From Enterobacter cancerogenus (GTDB lineage Bacteria > Pseudomonadota > Gammaproteobacteria > Enterobacterales > Enterobacteriaceae): 64,000 nucleotides of DNA. Under the pieces are notes generated by a model, which worked only from the letters and a program-made list of their open reading frames with translations, made no database searches and was not told the DNA's origin. The stretch spans positions 62,001-126,000 of the forward strand of contig JRUP01000006.1 of assembly GCA_000773965.1 (NCBI GenBank), written 5' to 3'. Positions 34,835 through 44,536 of this stretch are shown in pieces; the first letter of the stretch is position 1; every line of letters starts with the position of its first letter. The translations under genes were made by a program, and so were the position numbers.

Positions 34835-35266
34835 CTAATTAAGTATGTTAAATATAAATGACATCATTAAAAAAAGGTACCCTAAAAGGAACCGCCAGTT
34901 TCTTTTTATTACGAATGGAGAATGTCTAAAGTTTCTGAATTTTTTAATGTTTAAAATTCGAGATTTAAGTTTTGCTTTTTCAGTGTCATTTAATGTTGAT
35001 TCATTTATTCTAATAAGAATATTTTTTTCAATTTTATTGAAAGAGCGATTCCTGGGTGACTTGAGCAATTTCCCAGTAAAAAATGATATTGCAATAATGA
35101 AGGCAAAAAATTGAAAGTGTTGGTTGGTTACTCCCCAGCAGCCAAGTGCAGTCAGGAATGACCATTCTGCAACATGTTCGCGTTGCAAGTTTTTCCAAAA
35201 AAAATTCATTTCATGAGCGTAAAGAAAAATATCTTTTCTGATAATTGAGTATGTATTATAGGGCAT
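34835..35266 (-). CDS. AT-rich hypothetical membrane protein
   Basis: A 143-residue protein I do not recognise. It has hydrophobic stretches near residues 35-62 (WSFLTALGCWGVTNQHFQFF...) and 125-142 (LLGYLFLMMSFIFNIL), with a basic, helical middle. AAGGA lies close before the ATG. Base composition is far more AT-rich than neighbouring genes, suggesting horizontal transfer. No functional clue is available. Confidence 0.5.
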   Translation of the reverse strand: MPYNTYSIIRKDIFLYAHEMNFFWKNLQREHVAEWSFLTALGCWGVTNQHFQFFAFIIAISFFTGKLLKSPRNRSFNKIEKNILIRINESTLNDTEKAKLKSRILNIKKFRNFRHSPFVIKRNWRFLLGYLFLMMSFIFNILN

Positions 35267-35608
35267 GGGATTCCTTTTTTAAGGTGGCGGTAAATTATAA
35301 TTTTGGAAGCTAGCATTATCATCACTTTTATTCAATGTTTTTATATTGATGGTTTTGGGTTAGTTTTAACTTCTTAGGTGTTAGCACGGTTGGCATATAT
35401 TACATTTTTTTTGATTGTGATTTTATGCATTCCTTGAGGTTATTCTCTTAATTTTAAATAGAGAGATGTGCCGTCGATATAGTTACTTAAAGCAATAGTT
35501 GCCGTTCATGCCTAAACCTGCCACTTTACTGCACATAATTAAAACAGACCGCAGTTGGCCTATGGCCGCTTTACAAACCCGTTTAACATCAGACCAGGAG
35601 TAACAGCC
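35267..35608. other. AT-rich gene-free stretch
   Basis: About 340 bases of AT-rich DNA between the hypothetical membrane gene and the racemase-family gene. I see no credible gene, RNA or repeat; promoters for the flanking genes are presumably here. Confidence 0.6.
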
Positions 35609-36250
35609 ATGCTGGGGATAATCCGCGTATTAACCCATCCAGATCAGCACTTTGTCGAAGAACATGGTCGGCTGATTCATCAGGAGTACGCTATCAACTC
35701 AATTAGCCGGGCGATCCCCGATCAGCACAAAGGCATTTTTGATGATGCCAGTGAAGCGCTGGCGGTGCCTAAGATCGTTACGCTCGGGCGGCAATTAGAG
35801 TCCGACGGCTGCAATGCGCTGTTTCTCAGCTGCGCCGCCGATCCTGGCCTTGCGGCATTGCGCGATGCCGTATCGATTCCCGTCATCAGCGCCGGTTCAG
35901 CTTCAGCAAGTATTGCGCGCATGCTGAAACGTCCTGTGGCGGTGATGGGGATTGGTGCAGCGGCACCGGCGCCTTTCCGCCAGCTGCTGGGTGAATCCGT
36001 GCGTTACGCGCGTCCGGAAGGGGTGCTGAACACCACGGACTTGCTGAGTGCAGAAGGTCGCGCCGCCGCCCTGGCTTGCGCCGATAGTCTCTATCGTGAA
36101 GGCATCGAAGTCATCGCCTTCTCTTGTACTGGCTTCTCCACCATTGCCCTCGGCGACAGCATTCGCCAGCAGCTTGGCAAAATCGCGGTGGATGCCGTGA
36201 GTGCGGCAGGCCTGTTTATCAGCCAGTTAGTCCCGCAATCCGCGCGATAA
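35609..36250 (+). CDS. Aspartate/hydantoin racemase-family protein
   Basis: A 213-residue Asp/Glu racemase-superfamily protein. The two catalytic cysteines lie in LFLSCAADPGL and IAFSCTGFST, spaced as in hydantoin racemases, and SIPVISAGSASASIARML is the inter-lobe segment. AGGAG precedes ATG 35609; an in-frame extension to 35555 lacks support. It is a lone gene, so the substrate cannot be inferred from partners. A GC hairpin (36258-36277) follows. Confidence 0.82.
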   Translation: MLGIIRVLTHPDQHFVEEHGRLIHQEYAINSISRAIPDQHKGIFDDASEALAVPKIVTLGRQLESDGCNALFLSCAADPGLAALRDAVSIPVISAGSASASIARMLKRPVAVMGIGAAAPAPFRQLLGESVRYARPEGVLNTTDLLSAEGRAAALACADSLYREGIEVIAFSCTGFSTIALGDSIRQQLGKIAVDAVSAAGLFISQLVPQSAR

Positions 36251-36314
36251 CCTACTCGCGCCGCTGCCCGGCGGCGCATAACATCCTGTAATCGTTTTTT
36301 TGTGATCTCCGCGA

Positions 36315-36341
36315 TAAACAAATCCCGCCTCGCTCCGATAA
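36315..36341 (+). promoter_or_regulatory. FliA (sigma-28) type promoter
   Basis: TAAA at 36315-36318, a 15-base spacer, and TCCGATAA at 36334-36341 match the flagellar consensus TAAA-N15-GCCGATAA at 11 of 12 positions. It stands about 47 bases before the chemoreceptor start, placing that gene in the late flagellar regulon. Confidence 0.75.
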
Positions 36342-36387
36342 CTCCCTTACCAGAATTTACAAAAACAACATTCGCAGGAGAGGGAAC

Positions 36388-38223
36388 ATGGGGCTGGTAT
36401 CCCGTTTACGTAATGTACGCATCACCCGAAAATTGTCAGCAGGATTTGGCATCGTGCTGCTGTTAGTGGCATTAGCCACCGGCATCAGCGTGCAGCGTTT
36501 CAATGCGATTCATGACATCTATCAGAAAACCAATCTGATCTATGACATCAATATCGAGGTGTTCCAGGCGAAAATTAACCGCCTCAAATACCTTTATGGT
36601 GATGATAAATCCGGCAAGGTGATGGCCGACTATGTCACTCATGCACAGCAGCTGAATCGCGAGGCTAAACAACTCTCCTGGTCAGATAACGCGCGTCCTC
36701 TGGTGGATGAACTCGACACCCATCTCGCCAGTTTCCAGAACAGCATCGGGGCGATGACGCAAGCTACCCAGCAACTGAACAGTCTGCGTGCACAGCTCGA
36801 TTCCCTGAGCCAGCAAGACATGACCTCGCGCTACACGCAATTGATTCGCACGCCAGTGACCAATCCAGAACTGACCAATCAGATCTATGAGCAGCTCTTC
36901 GCCATCAGCAACGTGCGTGAAGAAGCCTGGGCGCTGCGCTTCAATGTCTCCGATACCCTGCGCAATACCTTGCAAACCCATTTCCAGCAGGCCGATCAGG
37001 GCATGAAAGCCTTGTTGGCTCAGCTGCCACCAGAACAGCAGGGCGGATTTACCGCGCTGTGGCAGGATACCGAACGCTTTAAAGATCTCAGCCTGCAAGC
37101 GGCGGACAGCTATGGTCAGCTGCGTGCGTCAGAAGACACGGTAAAAGTCGCGGGTGATAAGAGCAGTGCGGCGATCAAAAAGATCATTGCCATCGTCAAG
37201 GAGCGCAATGATGAACTGGCGAACGGTTCAGCGACGTTATCCCTGTTGATTGGTGGGCTGGCAATTCTGTTTGGCGTGCTGGTGGCGTGGTACATCATTC
37301 GTCAGATTACGCGTCCGGTATTCCACAATCTTGAGCTGGCGGAGCGCATTGCCAGCGGCGATTTAAGCTCGCAGTTTACCACCGATCGTCATGATGAACT
37401 CGGCAAGCTGACCTCGGCGATGGGGCGGATGAACGACCGTCTGCGCAGTATGATTGGCGATGTGTTGCATAGCGTCAGCAGCGTGTCGCAAGCCGCCAGC
37501 GAGATCAATCAGGGCAACCTCGATTTGTCATCACGTACCGAGCAGCAGGCGGCGGCGGTGGTGGAAACGGCTGCCAGCATGGAGCAGTTAACGGCTACCG
37601 TTAAAAATAACGCCGAGAACGCGCGGCAGGCCAGCCAGATTGCCGCAGAAGCTTCACACAATGCGAATCAGGGCGGTAAAGCGGTGCGCGATGTGGTCAG
37701 CACCATGGGGGAAATCTCTGACAGCTCGAAGAAAATCGCCGACATTACTGCCGTCATTAACAGCATCGCTTTCCAGACCAATATTCTCGCATTGAACGCG
37801 GCGGTCGAAGCGGCCCGAGCCGGTGAGCAAGGGCGTGGTTTTGCCGTGGTTGCCAGTGAAGTGCGTAACCTGGCACAGCGTAGCGCCGGTGCGGCAAAAG
37901 ATATTGAACAGCTGATCAGTGAATCGGTGAGCCGTATCAGCAACGGGCATCAGCAGGTGGCGCGTGCTGGCGAAACTATGGATCAGATTCTCGGTAGCAT
38001 TGCGCGCGTGAATGAGATCATGGAGGAAATTTCAGCGGCATCGGATGAGCAGAGCCGTGGCATCGAACAAATTGCTCGCGCGGTGGGTGAACTCGATACC
38101 ACTACCCAGCAAAACGCCACACTGGTGAGCGCATCGTCGCACTCGGCTAACTCGCTGGAAGAGCAGGCGATGATGCTGGAGCGGTTGGTCGCGCAGTTCC
38201 GCTTGCAGGGGGCGGGGCGTTAA
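36388..38223 (+). CDS. Methyl-accepting chemotaxis protein with long helical sensor domain
   Basis: A 611-residue chemoreceptor. TM1 is at about 15-35, a large helical periplasmic domain (about 36-285) follows, then TM2 (about 287-307), HAMP, and the signalling hairpin with [41 protein letters not shown]. The sensor domain is nearly twice the size of the Tsr four-helix bundle, which fits an HBM-type (McpS-like) helical bimodular sensor; that is inferred from size. The C-terminus lacks the NWETF tail that binds CheR/CheB. It is preceded by a FliA-type promoter and followed by a terminator. Confidence 0.92.
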   Translation: MGLVSRLRNVRITRKLSAGFGIVLLLVALATGISVQRFNAIHDIYQKTNLIYDINIEVFQAKINRLKYLYGDDKSGKVMADYVTHAQQLNREAKQLSWSDNARPLVDELDTHLASFQNSIGAMTQATQQLNSLRAQLDSLSQQDMTSRYTQLIRTPVTNPELTNQIYEQLFAISNVREEAWALRFNVSDTLRNTLQTHFQQADQGMKALLAQLPPEQQGGFTALWQDTERFKDLSLQAADSYGQLRASEDTVKVAGDKSSAAIKKIIAIVKERNDELANGSATLSLLIGGLAILFGVLVAWYIIRQITRPVFHNLELAERIASGDLSSQFTTDRHDELGKLTSAMGRMNDRLRSMIGDVLHSVSSVSQAASEINQGNLDLSSRTEQQAAAVVETAASMEQLTATVKNNAENARQASQIAAEASHNANQGGKAVRDVVSTMGEISDSSKKIADITAVINSIAFQTNILALNAAVEAARAGEQGRGFAVVASEVRNLAQRSAGAAKDIEQLISESVSRISNGHQQVARAGETMDQILGSIARVNEIMEEISAASDEQSRGIEQIARAVGELDTTTQQNATLVSASSHSANSLEEQAMMLERLVAQFRLQGAGR

Positions 38224-38239
38224 TTACGTTAAAACATGG

Positions 38240-38267
38240 GGCGGCCTGATGGCCGCCTTCGTTTTTT
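38240..38267 (+). terminator. Rho-independent terminator after the chemoreceptor
   Basis: GGCGGCC (38240-38246) pairs with GGCCGCC (38251-38257) around TGAT, followed by six T. The T-tract overlaps the stop codon of the convergent MFS gene. Confidence 0.9.
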
Positions 38268-39528
38268 AAAGTGGCCTGCGGTGATCGTCTTTATTCAACG
38301 TCCACAGCGCGACAAAGCTCACCAGCGCGGTGCCCATCACATACCAGGCCGGAATATCCGCATTACCGGTCTGTTTCATCAAACCGGTAATAATCAGCCC
38401 CGCACACCCAGAAAACAGCGCATTCGACAGCGAGTAGGCTAACCCAAGCCCGGTGTAGCGCACGCGCGTCGGGAACATCTCCGCCAGCATCGCGGGCCCC
38501 GGCCCTGCAAGCATGCCGACCAATGCCCCGGCCACAAACACCACCGCCGCTTTGATCAGCAAGCCGTTTAGTGGGTCCTGCAATACTTTCAGCAACGGGA
38601 ATGCCAGCACCAGCAACAAGAAGGTCGCCAGTAACATCACTGTGCGTCGTCCTACACGATCGCTCAGGATACCCGCAGGCAGGATAGTCGCCGCAAAGCC
38701 GAGATTCGAGATCACCGCAATCAGCAGCGCCTGATTGAAGCCAGTATGCAGCGCTGCCTGCAAATAGGTGGGCATGATCACCAGATAGGTATAGCCCGCT
38801 GCGGACCATACCATCAGTCGTCCGATCCCTAGCATAATGGCGCGTACAGTGGCACTGACCGACGCGCTTTCTGCATTGGTTGCTTGCTCAAACTGTGGAG
38901 ACTCTTCTAAGCCCGACCGAAGCCAAAGTGCGATAGCGCCTAGTGGCAGTGCGAGCAGAAACGGGATGCGCCACCCCCAGTCACTCATCGCGGCGTCTCC
39001 GATGAGCAACGGCAAAACCGCCACCACGGCCACGCCCGCCAGTAATCCAAACGCCACAGTCAGAGACTGCCATGCTCCGTAAAAGCCGCGTTTGCCTGGA
39101 GGCGCAAACTCCGTCATCAGTGAAACTGCGCCGCCGTACTCTCCGCCCGCAAACAACCCTTGCAGGATGCGTAACGCGGTAATCAGCAGCGGTGCCGCAA
39201 CGCCAATGGTGGCATAAACCGGCACCAGACCGATCGCAGCGGTGGCGAGCGTCATCAATATCAACACAGCGATCAGTACCGGCTTGCGCCCATAACGATC
39301 GCCCAGCCTGCCGAACACCACCGCGCCTAAAGGACGGAAAAAGAAGGCCACGGCAAATGCCGCATAGGTCAGGATGAGACTGGTGAGGGCACTTTCGCCC
39401 TCAAGCTGGAAGAAGTTTTTGGCCATTAGCGTGGCCATAAAACCGTAAACGGCGAATTCATACCACTCAATAAAATTGCCGACGGATCCGGCAATGAGCA
39501 CGCGCTTGTGTGCCGCAGAAAGAGACAT
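38266..39528 (-). CDS. MHS-family MFS transporter (metabolite:H+ symporter)
   Basis: A 420-residue permease of the ProP/KgtP/ShiA group: VGNFIEWYEFAVYGFMATLMAKNFF at the start, FGRLGDRYGRKPVLIAVLI in loop 2-3, LRILQGLFAGGEYGGAVSLMTEFAPPGKRGFYGAWQ and 12 helices. Members import organic acids or osmolytes with protons; the substrate cannot be told here. It is convergent with the chemoreceptor and about 140 bases from the broken MocR gene. Confidence 0.88.
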   Translation of the reverse strand: MSLSAAHKRVLIAGSVGNFIEWYEFAVYGFMATLMAKNFFQLEGESALTSLILTYAAFAVAFFFRPLGAVVFGRLGDRYGRKPVLIAVLILMTLATAAIGLVPVYATIGVAAPLLITALRILQGLFAGGEYGGAVSLMTEFAPPGKRGFYGAWQSLTVAFGLLAGVAVVAVLPLLIGDAAMSDWGWRIPFLLALPLGAIALWLRSGLEESPQFEQATNAESASVSATVRAIMLGIGRLMVWSAAGYTYLVIMPTYLQAALHTGFNQALLIAVISNLGFAATILPAGILSDRVGRRTVMLLATFLLLVLAFPLLKVLQDPLNGLLIKAAVVFVAGALVGMLAGPGPAMLAEMFPTRVRYTGLGLAYSLSNALFSGCAGLIITGLMKQTGNADIPAWYVMGTALVSFVALWTLNKDDHRRPL

Positions 39529-39669
39529 GACGTTTTCCTATCAACAGGGGGCAGTGAACATCCTGCGTTCAAGCTACTGATGTGACAACCGCTGGCGCTA
39601 ATCAGCTGCTGAAAATCGCTGTGGGTTCAAAGTTTTCACTGATTGAGTGGCTGACAAACAGGCTTCGTC

Positions 39670-41048
39670 TTACAAACCTTTTTCGTAATCAATCGCTTCC
39701 TTTATTTTTATCAAAGCCGATTGCAAATCATGCAGGCTTACGGAACCCAGCGCCAGCCGGATAGCCTGCGGCACGGTCGTCGAGGTACTAAAAGGTTCTG
39801 CGGTTGATACGGAAATTCGACTCTGCAGCAAGCGTTTTACCACGCGCTCCGCCCGAGCCTCTTCAGGTAACACAATCCAGATAAAATAGGCATTCGGATG
39901 TCCATAGCAGGTAAAATCCTGCAAGATTGTTCGCGCCAGGATTTGACGTTGCCCGGCATCTCTTCGCTTCTCTTCCTCGAGTTGTGCGACGTATCCCTCT
40001 CGCAACCAGTCGCAGACGATGGAGGTCATTAATGCGGGCGTGTTCCAGCTTGTGGCGCGAATCGCGCGTTCCAGTGCATCACGATGTTCCGCAGGAGACA
40101 CTACGGCACCGACTCTCAACCCCGTCGCCACGTTCTTAGAAAAACCAGTGACATATATCGTCCTTTCAGGGGCGTAATAGGCCAGGGGTGCTGGAGGTCG
40201 CGGTTCAAGATAGGCGTAAGCCGCATCCTCAATGATCAGTAAATTATATTTTCGGGCAATTGAACCGATAGTTTCTCTCTGTTCGCTACTGAGCACCCAG
40301 CCCAGCGGATTATGCAATGTAGGCATGGTGTAAATGGCGCGAACCCGCCTGCTTTGGCAAACGGTTTCCAAAGCCATAAGATCAGGGCCAGAAGGATTGA
40401 CGGGGATAGGGACGAGTTCCAGATGGTACAGGCTGGCCAACACTTTAAAGCCCGGATAAGTCAGAGCATCAACCGCGACAACATCACCCGGTCTCAATAA
40501 ACCCATTACGGTTATCGCCAAACCCTGTTGCGCGCCATTGACCATCAAAACGTTTTCGGCTTGCGTAACAACTCCCATATTGCTCAGGTAAGAGGCAACC
40601 GCTTCACGGTCGTTTAAACGCCCGGCATAAGGCTGATAGCGCAATAACGATTCGATGTCACCGCGTGTCGCAAGTTGTCGCAGCGCACTGCGTAGACGGT
40701 CAGCTTGCTCTGGCAGGGAAGGGGTGTTGAAATTCAGATCTAACACATCTGGTGCAACTCGCTGTTGATCATCACTTGATCCCAGTGGGAGCAAAATTTC
40801 CCTGACAAGGTTCCCCGACCGGTTTCTCCCCTCACCAGCCCCATGGCTTCCAGCTCACTGTAAATACGCGTTGCGGTGGCTAACGAGATAGCACGCTCGC
40901 TGGCGAGTGCTCTATGCGTGGGCAATCGTGACCCTGCGGGCAAATGGCCGAGTTGTATCTCGCTGGCGAATTCATCAACGATAACTTTATAGCGAGCCTT
41001 CATCCAATGTATCCATGACAATTTTTTGATTGTCATTAATGCTGTCAT
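39670..41048 (-). pseudogene. MocR/PdxR-like regulator, frameshifted
   Basis: Two overlapping frames together make a 459-residue MocR protein: a GntR winged helix (GHLPAGSRLPTHRALASERAISLATATRIYSELEAMGLV, in 41048-40740) and an aminotransferase-like domain (40794-39670) with the PLP lysine in VTGFSKNVATGLRVG. The first frame ends early in an unrelated tail. Adding one T near 40806-40811 (minus-strand ACCTTGTC to ACCTTTGTC) restores a continuous reading, GRGTFVREILLP. So a single-base deletion, or a sequencing error, separates DNA-binding and effector domains. It is divergent from an exporter gene that is also disrupted. Confidence 0.85.
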
Positions 41049-41100
41049 TTACGCTCTAAAGCGTCAACGGTGGTTAAGTCAATGAATCAAGGTGGCGTTT

Positions 41101-42000
41101 ATGGCAATTAGCAGCAACACAAGCGTATCTCACGCTAGCCATTATGGATTACAAGGATGGATGAGTGGATTTATCGGGATGGTTATTTTTAGTCGATCGT
41201 TACCGGCTACGCGCGTGGCGGTACAAAGTTTTGATCCCTTTTTCCTGACTTTTATACGCGCTTAAATTGCAGGAATGTTAGCGGTCCTGATCATATTAGT
41301 TCTTCGACAACGCCGACCTGCGATCGGGCAGCTTTTTTCATTGCTGATTGTCGCGCTGGGTGTCGTGATAGGTTTTCCTTTGTTCACTGCGCTGGCGTTA
41401 CAGCATGTCAGCTCAGCACATTCGATCGTTTTTATTGGATTGCTTCCAATGTCTACCGCGCTTTTTGCTGTGATTCGCGGAGGCGAACGACCACGAAGAG
41501 CATTTTGGTTGTTTTCCACTCTCGGTTGTCTATTGGTGATGGGGTTTGCGCTGGTGCAGAGCGCAGCGGCTTCACTGACCGGTGACCTCTTGATGTTAGC
41601 GGCGACGTTAGTGTGCGGCCTGGGTTATGCAGAAGGCGCAAAGCTTTCTCGACACCTGGGTGGCTGGCAGGTCATATGCTGGTCACTGATCCTTTCACTG
41701 CCGATCATGTTGCTGGCAACAGTGATGACGGCTCCTCTCAGTTTTGAACCTGTTCAGGCGTCTGCATGGTGGGCTTTAGGATATGTATCGCTGTTCAGCA
41801 TGCTCATTGGTTTCATCTTTTGGTACAGGGGGCTGGCAACCGGCGGTATCGCCAGCGTAGGACAACTGCAGCTGTTACAGCCTTTCTTTGGCCTGATTTT
41901 CTCAGCCTGGTTGCTTCATGAATCCATTCATCCATCGATGCTGGTGGTGACGGCAGCCGTTGTATGTTGTTTGGCCGCTGCACGTAAATTTGGGCGGTAG
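41101..42000 (+). pseudogene. EamA/DMT-family exporter with internal stop codon
   Basis: A reading from ATG 41101 (preceded by AAGGTGG) runs in one frame to 42000 and would give 299 residues, the usual EamA size, but codon 55 (41263-41265) is TAA within FLTFIRA-stop-IAGMLAVLII. The downstream part (from ATG 41275) keeps eight or nine helices and the second EamA repeat. A restart at 41275 would miss the first helices. It is divergent from the frameshifted MocR gene, its probable regulator, so the whole module appears inactive. Confidence 0.83.
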
Positions 42001-42126
42001 CTTTACAAAATCCTAACGAACCTTGCGCAGTTGTTAAGCGCAAGGTAAATATTCTTAAAATAAACCGCTCCGCTCGCTGTTTTTCCCGTTAAACTGCTTT
42101 TCTTGTCGATCAGACTTTTCCAGTGA

Positions 42127-43212
42127 ATGAATTATTACTCACCTGATGATAGCCATCTGAAGCGGCGTTCACAGCGCTTCGTTCGTCGTATGTTTATCAT
42201 GCGCCAGCTTGGCACAATTTTATGTTTCTTCCCGATTCTCTCGGTATTGATGGAGAGGGATCGCGGTGTGGCGTTCAGCGCCCTGTTATTTATCAATGCG
42301 TTTATCTGGCCGTGGGTGGCTTATCGCCGGGCATTGCGTGCGGAGGACTCCACCGGCACCGAACGGCATAACTTAACGCTGGACGCGGCATTTGGCGGGA
42401 TTTGGGTGGCGCTGATGGCGCTTAGCCCGTTACCTTCGTTCATCATCATGGCGGTGCTGGCCTCGGATCGTTATGCGGCAGGAGGCGCAGCGCAGTTAAT
42501 CGCAGCCATGCAGGCTTTCCTCTGCGCTTTCGTTATGGTCTGGCTGGTGGATGGTGCGGGTGTCAATCTCACATTCAGTACCCAAACTGTCTGGCTGACA
42601 TTGCCGCTGGCAACCTGCTACATGCTGGTATTGAGCGTGACGTCCTACAATTTGACCTGGCAATTGCGTAAACGAAACCGGGAACTGGAGCGTATTGCGT
42701 TAATGGACCCTGGTCTGGAGATCCCTAACCGTCGTCTGTTTGAACGTCGCCTGGAGAGTGAATTCCTGAGTACGCGTCGTGGCGACAGTGCGGGGTATCT
42801 GCTGCTGATGGATCTTGATTACTTCAAGTCGGTGAATGATACCTGGGGCCACGAAGCCGGGGATTTTTTACTGGCCGAGATATCAGCGCTGTTACGCAAT
42901 CACGTGGGATTACAGGATATTCCCGCGCGTTTCGGTGGCGATGAGCTGGGCGTGATCGTGCACCATGCGACCGATGAGTCGGTGGTCGCGTTGGCAAATC
43001 GCTTAAAGGAAAAAATCGCCCAGGTACGCCTGCCAGCGTCGGCGGAGTTTCGCTGCTCGGTGAGTATTGGCATTGCCTCGGCATCCAATGCGGAGTCATT
43101 ACGTCACTGGCTGCGCCACGCAGATGAAGCGTTATACGAGGTAAAACGCGCCGGACGAAATGGTGTGCGGCTGTGGGTCCCGCCGCAACCACCGTTGGCC
43201 GGCGCCGCCTGA
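42127..43212 (+). CDS. MASE2-GGDEF diguanylate cyclase (DgcC/AdrA-like), GGDEL variant
   Basis: A 361-residue protein with an N-terminal MASE2-type membrane domain (about 20-175, five hydrophobic segments) and a C-terminal GGDEF domain (about 195-350). This layout is that of E. coli DgcC (AdrA), which makes c-di-GMP for cellulose production. The signature reads GGDEL (about residues 269-273) and the usual DxLTGLxNRR is DPGLEIPNRR. No RxxD inhibitory site stands five residues before the signature, so product inhibition may be absent. Catalysis is plausible but not certain with the E-L change. Confidence 0.88.
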   Translation: MNYYSPDDSHLKRRSQRFVRRMFIMRQLGTILCFFPILSVLMERDRGVAFSALLFINAFIWPWVAYRRALRAEDSTGTERHNLTLDAAFGGIWVALMALSPLPSFIIMAVLASDRYAAGGAAQLIAAMQAFLCAFVMVWLVDGAGVNLTFSTQTVWLTLPLATCYMLVLSVTSYNLTWQLRKRNRELERIALMDPGLEIPNRRLFERRLESEFLSTRRGDSAGYLLLMDLDYFKSVNDTWGHEAGDFLLAEISALLRNHVGLQDIPARFGGDELGVIVHHATDESVVALANRLKEKIAQVRLPASAEFRCSVSIGIASASNAESLRHWLRHADEALYEVKRAGRNGVRLWVPPQPPLAGAA

Positions 43213-43671
43213 TCAGGCAAACGTCGGTTCGCAATTCACCGGGAAGTTGAGTGAATTGGCCACATAACAGGCCTCATGTGCCTGATGATGTAACTCACGC
43301 GCGCGATCCGCATCTGCCGGATCGCGCAGCGTAATGCGCGGTTTCAGCGTGATTTGCGTGAAACGACCCCGAGCTCCTTCCACCATGGTGCCTTCCGCGG
43401 CATCCTCATAAGCTTCCACCACAATTCCCGCGTCCGCGCACAGATGCAAATACCACAGTTTGTGACAGGCGGAGGCCGAAGCCAGCAATAACTCTTCAGG
43501 ATTCCAGCGCGTGGCATCGCCACGAAATGCCGGATCGGCGCTCAAAGGCATCATGGGTTTGCCGTCTGCCAGCATCTCACTGTTACGATCGTAAGCGGTG
43601 TAAGAGGAGGTGCCGGTGCCGCGATTGCCGGTCCAGCGGACCGTGACCTGATAGTGGTGTTCCCGTGCCAT
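43213..43671 (-). CDS. OsmC/Ohr-family protein
   Basis: A 152-residue OsmC-superfamily protein: HHYQVTVRWTGNRGTGTSSYTAYDRNSEMLADGKP at the start and NPEELLLASASACHKLWYLHLCADAGIVVEAYED in the middle, with one redox-type cysteine in SACHKLWYLHLC. Many members reduce organic hydroperoxides; this subgroup (YhfA/OsmC-like) is less defined. Its stop abuts the convergent cyclase gene with no gap. Confidence 0.85.
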   Translation of the reverse strand: MAREHHYQVTVRWTGNRGTGTSSYTAYDRNSEMLADGKPMMPLSADPAFRGDATRWNPEELLLASASACHKLWYLHLCADAGIVVEAYEDAAEGTMVEGARGRFTQITLKPRITLRDPADADRARELHHQAHEACYVANSLNFPVNCEPTFA

Positions 43672-43743
43672 AGCTGAAGTTCCTTTTGTGGGGTAATCGG
43701 CGGTCAGTTTACTGTGTTTGCTGGCGTGGCGGGAAGGCTCTGA

Positions 43744-44403
43744 TCAGCCACCGCGCGTCAAATCCTCAATATCCAGCGTTTCAGTCTGACAAATAGAGAT
43801 CAGACTGGCGGCTTCATCACTTAGCCGTACAAAGGTATGGCGCATTGTACTGTCGATGTAAGCGCTGTCACCTTGTGCCAGCCGCAGCGGTGCATAGAGC
43901 TGCGTATGCAACATCACTTCGCCTGACAAAACATAAATGAACTCTTCACCGGCATGTTGAGACCAGGCTTCCGGCGGCGGCAACTCGCGCGTCTCAATTC
44001 CCATCACCACCGGAATCATCCCTTTCACCAGCAATTCAGCGGCATGCACTTCATAACGAAAATAGGGGTTGGTAAAGGCCAATCCTTTACCGGCCAGTGT
44101 GTAAGTGCGGCGGCCCTGAATGGCGGTGCTCGCCACCGAAGGCAGGGGCAACTCTTCGGCGAACAGTTCGGCCAGAGAGTAATCAAACGCGCTGGCAATC
44201 TTGGCAATGGTATCGAATGAAGCGGACACCTGGCCTTTTTCAATCTTCGAAAGTGTCGAAATCGACACGCCACTCAACTCGGCGACCTGCTCCAGCGTCA
44301 ATTCTCGCGCCTGACGTATCGTTTTGATTCGCAGTCCAAAATCTTGTTCGCCGGTTAAGGCGGCGCCCAGCCCGGAGGCTTCATGCTGTCGGGTGGTTTT
44401 CAT
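43744..44403 (-). CDS. XRE-cupin transcriptional regulator
   Basis: A 219-residue regulator: helix-turn-helix (LRIKTIRQARELTLEQVAELSGVSISTLSKIEKGQVSASFDTIAKIASAF, about residues 22-75) and a C-terminal cupin (about 140-210) with GEEFIYVLSGEVMLHTQLYAPLRLAQGDSAYID. It is divergent from the nitrilase-ABC-amidase operon and, like PuuR-type regulators, probably represses it until a nitrogenous ligand binds the cupin. TTG 44409 is in frame but ATG 44403 is preferred. Confidence 0.88.
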   Translation of the reverse strand: MKTTRQHEASGLGAALTGEQDFGLRIKTIRQARELTLEQVAELSGVSISTLSKIEKGQVSASFDTIAKIASAFDYSLAELFAEELPLPSVASTAIQGRRTYTLAGKGLAFTNPYFRYEVHAAELLVKGMIPVVMGIETRELPPPEAWSQHAGEEFIYVLSGEVMLHTQLYAPLRLAQGDSAYIDSTMRHTFVRLSDEAASLISICQTETLDIEDLTRGG

Positions 44404-44452
44404 TGGCAATGATTCTTCTGCTAAGTGAACTGGACAGTTAATTTCTCACATA

Positions 44453-44467
44453 TGATAAAAATTATCA
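44453..44467. promoter_or_regulatory. Palindromic operator TGATAA-AAA-TTATCA
   Basis: A perfect six-base inverted repeat, extended by CACAT/ATATG-like flanks, lies in the 133-base gap between the XRE-cupin gene and the operon it faces. It is the best candidate for the regulator's binding site. Confidence 0.55.
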
Positions 44468-44536
44468 CATAAGAAAATTGTATTGGTCTAAATGTGAGCA
44501 GAGTAGCAGTTTAAAAGAAAACTTCTGGGAGCTGCT

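Noticed and set aside
42020..42046. Terminator after the EamA pseudogene (ACCTTGCGC/GCGCAAGGT)
   Set aside because: A good hairpin, but no T-tract follows on either strand, so I did not call it as a terminator.
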